Below are positions 1-4,577 of a stretch of 5,205 nucleotides of DNA, one piece after another. Below the pieces are notes generated by a model. That model was not told where the DNA came from and ran no database searches. It worked only from the letters and a program-made list of their open reading frames with translations. The position numbers were made by a program, and so were the translations under genes. Where the stretch lies: contig JAFABT010000384.1 in NCBI GenBank assembly GCA_023425905.1, positions 1 to 5,205 on the forward strand. Direction: 5' to 3'. The first letter of the stretch is position 1. The number at the start of each line of letters is the position of its first letter. Source of the DNA: Actinomycetes bacterium (GTDB lineage: Bacteria; Actinomycetota; Actinomycetes; Actinomycetales; Cellulomonadaceae).

Positions 1-373
1 GGAGGACGCCCTGGTCCGCCCACGGTGACAGGTCGCCCGACGCGGGCGTCGGCACCCCGACGTCGTCGCGGAGCTCGGCGAGGACGTTGACGAGCGACCG
101 CGGCAGCGGCGCGACGCCGGGCGCGACCGAGAAGGCGAGGCCGACCGCGTGCCCGGGCGTCGGGTACGGGTCCTGCCCGCCGACGAGCACCCGCACGTCG
201 GCGAGCGGACGCCACAGCGCCCGGAGCACGACGTCGTTCGCCGGGAGCGACGGCTCGGGCAGCGCGTCACCGTCGCCGTCGAGCAGGCGACGCACGAGCG
301 GCTCGACGGGGGCGAGGGCCGCGCGCCAGTCTGCGGCGACCGGGGCGAGCGCGAGGTCGGAGAGCGTCGTCAC
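1..373 (-). CDS. ung: Uracil-DNA glycosylase, family 1 (5' part, cut by window edge)
   Basis: Base-excision repair enzyme that cleaves uracil from DNA to leave an abasic site; cytoplasmic. The visible 124 residues start at a GTG (373-371) and run off the left edge, so roughly the N-terminal half is present (the family is usually about 220-230 aa). The water-activating motif GQDPYPTPGHAVGLAFSV spans residues 66-83, with the catalytic Asp at residue 68; the PTPGHAVGL form is typical of actinobacterial Ung. Downstream, PLPRSLVNVLAELRDDVG (89-106) and SGDLSPWADQGVL (112-124) match the conserved family 1 blocks. No Shine-Dalgarno precedes the GTG, but a TAGTCT -10-like hexamer ends 6 nt before it, so a leaderless mRNA is likely. 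It is divergent from the DUF3263 gene. The later HSPLS-type motif lies outside the window and cannot be checked. The family call is firm; the start is reasonable but unproven. Confidence 0.95.
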   Translation of the reverse strand, partial: MTTLSDLALAPVAADWRAALAPVEPLVRRLLDGDGDALPEPSLPANDVVLRALWRPLADVRVLVGGQDPYPTPGHAVGLAFSVAPGVAPLPRSLVNVLAELRDDVGVPTPASGDLSPWADQGVL

Positions 374-379
374 GGCGAG

Positions 380-385
380 AGACTA
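380..385 (-). promoter_or_regulatory. Putative -10 box of ung (leaderless)
   Basis: On the minus strand TAGTCT fits the actinobacterial TAnnnT -10 pattern and ends 6 nt before the ung GTG. Transcription would then begin at or next to the start codon. No convincing -35 hexamer is seen; the 16-bp palindrome occupies that position (its centre is about 34 nt upstream of the GTG). Inference from spacing only. Confidence 0.4.
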
Positions 386-399
386 CGACGAGCATGCGA

Positions 400-415
400 A
401 TGACACCGGTGTCAT
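400..415. promoter_or_regulatory. Perfect 16-bp palindrome, putative operator between ung and DUF3263 gene
   Basis: ATGACACC is followed directly by GGTGTCAT, a perfect inverted repeat with a central CG. It sits in the 85-bp gap between divergent genes, over the -35 region of each predicted promoter. Two readings are possible. LacI-family repressors bind even palindromes with a central CG. The actinobacterial regulator WhiA recognises GACAC, and here two GACAC copies face each other. The sequence does not decide between them. Confidence 0.55.
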
Positions 416-429
416 CCACTCGGTAGCAT
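400..429 (+). promoter_or_regulatory. Putative sigma-A-type promoter of the DUF3263 gene
   Basis: The -35 candidate is ATGACA (400-405, 5 of 6 to TTGACA). An 18-nt spacer leads to the -10 candidate TAGCAT (424-429, fits TAnnnT). Transcription would start near 436, giving a short leader that contains the Shine-Dalgarno. The -35 is embedded in the left half of the palindrome, so a bound regulator would be expected to block or alter polymerase access. Prediction only. Confidence 0.45.
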
Positions 430-458
430 GGCCGTGCTCGACCGACCCAGGAGGACAC

Positions 459-773
459 ATGCCCGCGACCGCCACGGCTGCTGCTATGGCACCCTCGCAT
501 GCCGTCCCGGGCGCCGTCGCAGGCTCGTTGAGTGACCGCGACCGCCAGATCCTCGAATTCGAGCGGCAGTGGTGGCGGTACGCGGGCGCGAAGGAGCAGG
601 CGATCCGCGAGCTGTTCGACCTGTCGGCGACGCGGTACTACCAGGCGCTCAACGCCCTCATCGACACCCCTGAGGCGCTCGAGGCGGACCCGATGCTCGT
701 CAAGCGCCTGCGCCGGATGCGCTCGGAGCGGCAGCGGTCTCGGTCCCAGCGGCGCCTGGGCACGCAGGCCTGA
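459..773 (+). CDS. DUF3263 family protein (Rv0430-like, possible DNA-binding)
   Basis: Small basic protein of 104 aa with no established biochemical function. The start is fixed by a strong Shine-Dalgarno AGGAGGA (449-455) followed 3 nt later by ATG at 459; the frame stays open further upstream without any such site. The first 23 residues are Ala-rich and variable-looking. The DUF3263 core follows from LSDRDRQILEFERQWWRYAG to ADPMLVKRLRRMR (about residues 24-88), including KEQAIRELFDLSATRYYQALNALI, which looks like a helix-turn-helix. The C-terminus (88-104) is rich in Arg and Gln. These features suggest nucleic-acid binding, but that is inference. The LytR_C gene follows after 70 bp, the same pairing as Rv0430-Rv0431 in M. 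tuberculosis. The family call is firm; the function is unknown. Confidence 0.92.
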   Translation: MPATATAAAMAPSHAVPGAVAGSLSDRDRQILEFERQWWRYAGAKEQAIRELFDLSATRYYQALNALIDTPEALEADPMLVKRLRRMRSERQRSRSQRRLGTQA

Positions 774-830
774 CCGCACCCTGGTCGGCGGCGCGTCCCG
801 CAGCTGCCCTCCGGCCCCCACCGCAACGGT

Positions 831-836
831 TACCCT
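831..836 (+). promoter_or_regulatory. Putative -10 box of the LytR_C gene (leaderless)
   Basis: TACCCT fits TAnnnT and ends 7 nt before the GTG at 844, the spacing expected if transcription begins on the start codon. No Shine-Dalgarno is visible between the DUF3263 stop (773) and 844, which supports leaderless initiation. The gene could thus be transcribed separately as well as from the upstream promoter. No good -35 is seen around 808-814. Confidence 0.45.
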
Positions 837-843
837 GTCCGTC

Positions 844-1497
844 GTGACCAAGGCCTCCCAGGGGTATCCGTACCCGCCGGACGAGTTCGACCTCGCGGGC
901 GCGGACCAGCCCCGCGGCGCGCACCGCGCCCCCGTGCCGTGGATCCGACGTGCACTGCCGTTCTTCGTCGTCCTCGTCGTCTTCCCGGCCCTCGCGTACG
1001 TCCTCGTCACGCTGCTCTCCACGAGCGGAGGCTGGTCCTTCGAGCCCGGCCGCGGCATCGTCGCGACCTCGCAGAGCCCGGCCTCCTCCGCCCCCGGCGG
1101 CAGCACGACGCCGGACCCGAGCACCTCCCCGTCGGAGAAGACGACGGACGAGACGGGGGAGGAGACGGGCGACGAGACGACGACCGAGGACGAGACCGAG
1201 GAGGAGCCCGCACCCGAGCTCGACCTCGCCGCACCCGTCACCGTCTACAACTCGACGACGACCGCTGGCCTCGCGGCGAAGGCCGCCGACCGCCTCAAGA
1301 ACGCCGGGCTCACGAAGGTCACCCCGACGAACTACTCCGGTGCGCTCAAGCGCTCGACCGTCTTCTACGCGAAGGACGAGCTCGTCACCACGGCACAGCT
1401 CGTCGCGGAGACGCTCGGCATCACCACCGTGACGCTCGACGCCGACGCGGCAGGGGCCGGCATCTCGGTCGTGCTCGAGTCCGACTACACCCCCTGA
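844..1497 (+). CDS. LytR C-terminal (LytR_C) domain membrane protein, VirR-like
   Basis: Protein of 217 aa starting at GTG 844. The order is: a cytoplasmic N-terminus (1-37) rich in Pro and acidic residues; one transmembrane helix at about 38-58 (LPFFVVLVVFPALAYVLVTLL); an extracytoplasmic linker (about 76-127) made almost wholly of Ser, Thr, Pro, Gly, Glu and Asp; and a compact C-terminal LytR_C domain (about 131-212) beginning APVTVYNSTTTAGLAAKAADRL. This domain also ends LytR-CpsA-Psr cell-wall ligases, but here no catalytic LCP domain is present. The architecture and the DUF3263 neighbour match Rv0431 (VirR) of M. tuberculosis, which is linked in the literature to envelope integrity and vesicle release. 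A role at the cell envelope is therefore inferred, not shown. The start lacks a Shine-Dalgarno. The domain call is strong; orthology to VirR is likely from context. Confidence 0.88.
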   Translation: MTKASQGYPYPPDEFDLAGADQPRGAHRAPVPWIRRALPFFVVLVVFPALAYVLVTLLSTSGGWSFEPGRGIVATSQSPASSAPGGSTTPDPSTSPSEKTTDETGEETGDETTTEDETEEEPAPELDLAAPVTVYNSTTTAGLAAKAADRLKNAGLTKVTPTNYSGALKRSTVFYAKDELVTTAQLVAETLGITTVTLDADAAGAGISVVLESDYTP

Positions 1498-1502
1498 CGG
1501 AC

Positions 1503-1520
1503 CCGGCTCCCCGCTGCCGG
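1503..1520 (+). other. Short GC-rich hairpin after the LytR_C gene
   Basis: CCGGC (1503-1507) pairs with GCCGG (1516-1520) around an 8-nt loop, starting 6 nt after the TGA. There is no T-tract, only TAGTCTCGT. It may be a weak terminator or a chance fold in GC-rich DNA. Confidence 0.2.
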
Positions 1521-1521
1521 A

Positions 1522-1527
1522 TAGTCT
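1522..1527 (+). promoter_or_regulatory. Putative -10 box of the oxidoreductase gene
   Basis: TAGTCT, the same hexamer proposed for ung on the other strand, lies 22 nt before the first ATG (1549) and 40 nt before the second (1567). Transcription would start near 1534. No -35 at good spacing is seen, so this is tentative. Confidence 0.3.
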
Positions 1528-1566
1528 CGTGGGCGTCAGCAGGAGTCGATGACGCGGGGAGCACCG

Positions 1567-3051
1567 ATGGGCAGCAGCGCACGCGCGGAGCTCGACGCCG
1601 TCGTCGTGGGCTCCGGTCCCAACGGGCTCGCCGCCGCCGTCACCCTCGCACGCGCGGGCCTCGAAGTCCTCGTCCTCGAGGCTGAGGACACCGTCGGGGG
1701 TGGCGCGCGGACCCTCGACCTCGGGCTCGCGCCCGGCGTCGTCCACGACATCTGCTCCGCGGTGCACCCGATGGCACTCGCCTCGCCCTTCATGGCGGCC
1801 TTCGACCTGCGGGCGCGTGGCGTCGAGATGCTCACCCCCGAGGTCTCCTACGCCCAACCCCTCGACGGCGGTCGCGCCGTGCTCGCGCACCGCTCGCTCG
1901 AACGGACGGTCGAGGAGCTCGGGGTCGACGGCAGGGCGTGGGACGGTCTCATGCGACCGCTCGTCGAGCACTCGCACGGTGTCGTCGAGGCGGCCCTCGG
2001 CGACCACCGGTCGATCCCCACGGACCTGCGCGCAGCCGCGCGGCTCGGCCTCGCGGTGCTCGAGCAGGGCAGCCGGGCCTGGGGCCTGCGCTTCCGCGGC
2101 GAGGAGGCGCCCGCACTGCTTGCCGGGGTGGCCTCGCACGCGATCGGCCCGCTGCGCACGATCCCTGCCGCGGGGGTGGGCGTGCTGCTCGGCTCGCTCG
2201 CGCACGCCGAGGGCTGGCCCATCCCGCGCGGAGGCACCCGGGCGATCACCGACGCCCTCGTCGCGGACCTCCTCGCGCACGGCGGGCGCATCGAGACCAG
2301 CCGCCCCGTCCGCACGATCGCCGACGTCCCCCGGGCGCGGGCGGTGTTCTTCAACACGACGCCGCGCACGTTCGCGTCCGTGCTCCGCACCCGGCTCGCC
2401 CCGCGGGAGCGGCGCGCGCTCGAGGCCTTCCCCTACGGCCTTGGCGCGGCGGCGAAGGTCGACCTCGTGCTCTCCGGTCCCGTGCCCTGGGCGGCGCCCG
2501 GCGTCGAGCGTGCGGGCACCGTCCACCTGGGCGGGACGCGGGAGCAGGTCGCCGCTGCGGAGGCCGCCGTGCGCGCCGGTCGTCATGCAGAGCGACCCGT
2601 CGTGCTCGTCTCCGAGCCGTCGGCCCTCGACCCTGGACGCCTCACCCCCTCCGGGCTGCGGCCGCTGTGGACCTACGCCCACGTGCCGGCCGGCTCGACG
2701 AGGGACGTGACCGAGGACGTCCTCACGGAGCTCGAGCGCCACGCCCCGGGGGTGCGCGACCTCGTCGTGGCGAGCCGGTGCGTCCCGGCGGCGCGGATGA
2801 GCGAGCACAACGAGAACTACCCGGGCGGCGACATCGCCGCGGGAGCGATCACGCCGTACCGGCTCGTCGCCCGGCCCCGGCTCACGTGGGACCCGTACCG
2901 TCCTGCGCGGCTCGCGGGCGTCTACCTGTGCTCGTCGTCGACCCCGCCGGGGCCCGGGGTCCACGGCCTGGCCGGCTGGTACGCGGCGCGGCGAGCGCTG
3001 CGGCAGCGCTTCGGTCAGCGCGAGGCGCCGGACCTCTCGCCGTCGGCCTGA
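1567..3051 (+). CDS. FAD-dependent oxidoreductase, phytoene dehydrogenase-like (COG1233)
   Basis: Flavoprotein of 494 aa, the usual size of the family. The N-terminal Rossmann fold reads DAVVVGSGPNGLAAAVTLA (10-28; GSGPNG at 15-20). An acidic residue at 38 (VLVLEA) is placed to bind the FAD ribose, and the second FAD motif VGGGART is at 43-49. Near the C-terminus come YPGGDIAAGAIT (about 418-429) and SSSTPPGPGVHGLAGW (456-471), the C-terminal FAD-binding signature of the CrtI/PYROXD2-type superfamily. No transmembrane segment is evident. The start is ambiguous: ATG 1549 has AGGAG only 3 nt away, whereas ATG 1567 has GGGGAG (1556-1561) at 5-nt spacing and is preferred; the difference is 6 residues. 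No crtB, crtE or crtY lies in the window, so a carotenoid substrate should not be assumed. Its 3' end overlaps the convergent HTTM gene by 37 bp. The family call is firm; the substrate is unknown. Confidence 0.92.
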   Translation: MGSSARAELDAVVVGSGPNGLAAAVTLARAGLEVLVLEAEDTVGGGARTLDLGLAPGVVHDICSAVHPMALASPFMAAFDLRARGVEMLTPEVSYAQPLDGGRAVLAHRSLERTVEELGVDGRAWDGLMRPLVEHSHGVVEAALGDHRSIPTDLRAAARLGLAVLEQGSRAWGLRFRGEEAPALLAGVASHAIGPLRTIPAAGVGVLLGSLAHAEGWPIPRGGTRAITDALVADLLAHGGRIETSRPVRTIADVPRARAVFFNTTPRTFASVLRTRLAPRERRALEAFPYGLGAAAKVDLVLSGPVPWAAPGVERAGTVHLGGTREQVAAAEAAVRAGRHAERPVVLVSEPSALDPGRLTPSGLRPLWTYAHVPAGSTRDVTEDVLTELERHAPGVRDLVVASRCVPAARMSEHNENYPGGDIAAGAITPYRLVARPRLTWDPYRPARLAGVYLCSSSTPPGPGVHGLAGWYAARRALRQRFGQREAPDLSPSA

Positions 3052-3926
3052 GCCGGTCGCTCACGCGACGGGTCCGTGCCGTGGCCTCGACCTGCTCGGC
3101 GGCGCCGGACCCACGGCACGAGCCGCTCGAGCGGGAGGAATGCGGCCCAGCACACGACCGTCGGCAGGAAGTGGATGCCGAGCGCGACAAAGGTCATGAG
3201 GTGGAAGAGCATCCAGAACCCGACGCCGACGGCGAGCGCGCGCCCGCGCAGGAACAGCACGACGGGGGCGAACAGCTCGGCGACGAAGACGACCCACTGC
3301 GTCCCGCGGAGCAGGGCCGGGAAGTCGAGCACCCAGGTGACGAAGGGCGAGCCCCGGCGAACGAGCGCCCACGTCGTGATCGAGGAGTTCGCCCACGCCC
3401 ACGGCGAGCCGTTGAGCATCCACTTGTTCACGGCGGAGCCGACGTAGGTGAGGACCGTCGCGACCTGGATGCTGCGCAGCGCCCACCCCGCGGCCTCGGA
3501 CGAGCCCTCGTCGGTGTAGCGCGCCCGGCCCACGGTCGGCAGGACGAGGACGGCGATCATGAGCGCGAGGTGGTCGTGCTGGACGTAGCCGTACCCGATC
3601 GAGTTGACCATCCACGCGGTGAACGCCGCGGCGACCGTCCAGCCGGCGAGGCGGGGCAGTCGGCCGAGTCCTGCGACGACGCAGCCGACGACGATCGTCA
3701 CGAGGAGGAACCAGCCCCAGGCCGGGCTGGGTGCGGGCAGCGGCAGGACGCGGCCGAGAAGCGTCGGCTGGTAGAGCCCGGGGGCGTAGCCGTGCGGGAT
3801 GACGTCGTTGACGAAGACGAGGCAGTCGATGACGACGAAGCCGTAGATGACCGCTCGCAGCACCGCGACGCGTGCGAGCGGCAGCTCGGGGGTCCACCAC
3901 CGACTGATGGCCTGCAGCGCCCTCAT
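3015..3926 (-). CDS. HTTM-domain-like polytopic membrane protein
   Basis: Membrane protein of 303 aa with several hydrophobic helices: about 20-40, 70-88, 94-113, 118-134, 152-167, 209-227 and 231-264. A cytosolic tail follows with RRRRAGRGHG at 274-283. The segment TYVGSAVNKWMLNGSPWAWANSS (160-182) resembles the conserved 'Y..S...KL.G..W..G.A' block of HTTM proteins, the integral domain related to vitamin K-dependent gamma-carboxylase. No carboxylase-specific C-terminal domain is present, so catalytic activity should not be assumed. The start is ATG 3926, whose ATGA overlaps the stop of the upstream gene (3923), indicating translational coupling; an upstream in-frame GTG at 3941 is less likely. 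The 3' end overlaps the oxidoreductase gene. The family assignment is by pattern recognition; the function is unknown. Confidence 0.8.
   Translation of the reverse strand: MRALQAISRWWTPELPLARVAVLRAVIYGFVVIDCLVFVNDVIPHGYAPGLYQPTLLGRVLPLPAPSPAWGWFLLVTIVVGCVVAGLGRLPRLAGWTVAAAFTAWMVNSIGYGYVQHDHLALMIAVLVLPTVGRARYTDEGSSEAAGWALRSIQVATVLTYVGSAVNKWMLNGSPWAWANSSITTWALVRRGSPFVTWVLDFPALLRGTQWVVFVAELFAPVVLFLRGRALAVGVGFWMLFHLMTFVALGIHFLPTVVCWAAFLPLERLVPWVRRRRAGRGHGTDPSRERPAQADGERSGASR
3075..3120. repeat. 10-bp inverted repeat near the convergent gene ends
   Basis: CGTGCCGTGG (3075-3084) and CCACGGCACG (3111-3120) are perfect reverse complements around a 26-nt loop. The left arm begins 24 nt after the oxidoreductase stop, inside the 3' coding part of the HTTM gene, where the arms encode parts of VPWV and GHGT. 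An alternative stem uses GGGTCC (3070-3075) and GGACCC (3107-3112). No T-tract follows. It may help terminate rightward transcription, or be chance in GC-rich coding DNA. Confidence 0.35.
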
Positions 3927-4378
3927 CGGGTCACCGTCCACGTCGCGAGCTCCTCGACGACGGGCTCGCCGACGACGACCCCGTCCTCGAGCGTCTGCGT
4001 CGAGCGCATGACCCGGACGACCTCGTACGCGGGCCGGTCAGGGTGGAGGTTCTCCCAGGCGTTCGCGATCTCCTGGAGCAGGGCGGGTTCGGCGAGGATC
4101 CGGGACAGCTGGCCCTCGATCTCCGCCCGCCCGACGCCGACTCCCTGCGTCGTGAGGGGGACACGCACGGTCTCGCCCGACGTGTCGTCCGCCTCCATGT
4201 ACGTCGAGCGCACTTCGCCGTTCGGGGAGACCGCGGAGGAGTACTGCGACAGCGAGCCGAGCGGCCACCAGTCGTCGTTGTGGTCGAGCTGCGCGACGAC
4301 GAGCACGGCGAGCACCGCGGCCGTGACGGTGAGGCGCCACGTCCGGGAGGGCCAGGACAGCACGCGGGACGTGGACAT
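3923..4378 (-). CDS. Small membrane-anchored protein of unknown function, partner of HTTM protein
   Basis: Protein of 151 aa that I do not recognise as a named family. It has a short basic N-terminus (Arg5, Arg12, Arg15), one transmembrane or uncleaved signal helix at about 16-31 (LTVTAAVLAVLVVAQL), and then a soluble, probably extracytoplasmic domain. This begins DDWWPLGSLSQYSSAV (35-50), reminiscent of the 'WPF..Y.MFS' block often seen in small proteins encoded next to HTTM genes; that resemblance is my inference. No Cys occurs, so it is not a lipoprotein. The stop overlaps the HTTM start by ATGA, so the two are surely one operon. The start was chosen at ATG 4378: TACGCT (4390-4385) ends 6 nt upstream, which fits a leaderless mRNA. 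GTG 4384 would add two residues. It is divergent from groEL. Confidence 0.82.
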   Translation of the reverse strand: MSTSRVLSWPSRTWRLTVTAAVLAVLVVAQLDHNDDWWPLGSLSQYSSAVSPNGEVRSTYMEADDTSGETVRVPLTTQGVGVGRAEIEGQLSRILAEPALLQEIANAWENLHPDRPAYEVVRVMRSTQTLEDGVVVGEPVVEELATWTVTR

Positions 4379-4384
4379 GCTCAC

Positions 4385-4390
4385 AGCGTA
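4385..4390 (-). promoter_or_regulatory. Putative -10 box of the membrane-protein operon (leaderless)
   Basis: On the minus strand TACGCT fits TAnnnT and ends 6 nt before ATG 4378. No Shine-Dalgarno is visible. It lies 45 nt from the CIRCE element, so HrcA bound there could conceivably affect this promoter too. No clear -35. Confidence 0.4.
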
Positions 4391-4400
4391 GAGATGCGGC

Positions 4401-4430
4401 TTGCGTCCCGTGGGCTCAGGTCCGCATCAT
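4401..4430 (+). promoter_or_regulatory. Putative groEL promoter
   Basis: TTGCGT (4401-4406, begins like TTGACA) and CATCAT (4425-4430, 4 of 6 to TATAAT) are separated by 18 nt. Transcription would begin near 4437, inside the CIRCE element, an arrangement known for HrcA-controlled genes. The match is moderate and the hexamers are tentative. Confidence 0.4.
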
Positions 4431-4434
4431 GGAG

Positions 4435-4461
4435 TTAGCACTCTCAGGTCGAGAGTGACAG
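4435..4461. promoter_or_regulatory. CIRCE operator (HrcA binding site), right arm degenerate
   Basis: The left arm TTAGCACTC (4435-4443) matches the CIRCE consensus exactly. After the standard 9-nt spacer, the right arm GAGTGACAG (4453-4461) keeps GAGTG but loses the expected CTAA. It lies 117 nt before the groEL start, where HrcA is known to repress chaperonin genes until heat stress. An inner perfect repeat, CACTCTC (4439-4445) with GAGAGTG (4451-4457) and a 5-nt loop, could also form a hairpin if transcribed. Confidence 0.85.
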
Positions 4462-4485
4462 AATTGCTTCGTCGCACGATGAGGT

Positions 4486-4520
4486 CCGGACGAGCGCGGA
4501 AAGGCCGCGCCCCGTCCTGG
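4486..4520 (+). other. Predicted strong hairpin in the groEL 5' leader
   Basis: A near-continuous stem of about 13 pairs: CC (4486-4487) with GG (4519-4520), GGACG (4488-4492) with CGTCC (4513-4517), and GCGCGG (4494-4499) with CCGCGC (4505-4510). It is capped by an AAAGG loop, with only A4493, CC 4511-4512 and T4518 unpaired. It lies between CIRCE and the ribosome binding site (4563-4567), which it does not cover. It could stabilise the mRNA or attenuate transcription; no T-tract follows. The remaining leader up to 4577 shows nothing else I can name. Confidence 0.45.
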
Positions 4521-4577
4521 CCGTCCGTCGCGGGCATCGTTCGACAACCAGCCAGCCACAGTGGAGGACCACACCCG

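Noticed and set aside
87..458. Upstream extension of the DUF3263 frame to ATG 87
   Set aside because: It is antisense to ung and crosses the intergenic region; the strong AGGAGGA before ATG 459 and the DUF3263 domain limits fix the real start.
267..1241. Minus-strand open frame (324 codons) across the DUF3263 gene and the acidic linker
   Set aside because: The Ser/Val-rich start is the antisense of the Thr/Glu linker and the rest is antisense to DUF3263; no family features.
700..2964. Very long open frame on the minus strand (754 codons) opposite the LytR_C and oxidoreductase genes
   Set aside because: The translation is Arg/Gly/Ala/Asp-rich with no recognisable domain, and it is antisense to genes with clear motifs. 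GC-rich codon bias removes stops from this frame.
3927..3941. Upstream GTG start for the HTTM gene at 3941
   Set aside because: The ATGA overlap at 3923-3926 is a classic coupled start and leaves the protein with a normal N-terminus.
1938..4391. Long open frame on the plus strand (817 codons) spanning the oxidoreductase end and both membrane-protein genes
   Set aside because: Low-complexity charged translation without motifs or membrane segments; the opposite strand has coherent membrane proteins with ATGA coupling.
4548..4564. CCAG repeats and CCAC/GTGG complement just before the groEL Shine-Dalgarno as a possible RNA thermometer
   Set aside because: Only three pairs are possible with a usable loop, too weak to hide the ribosome site.
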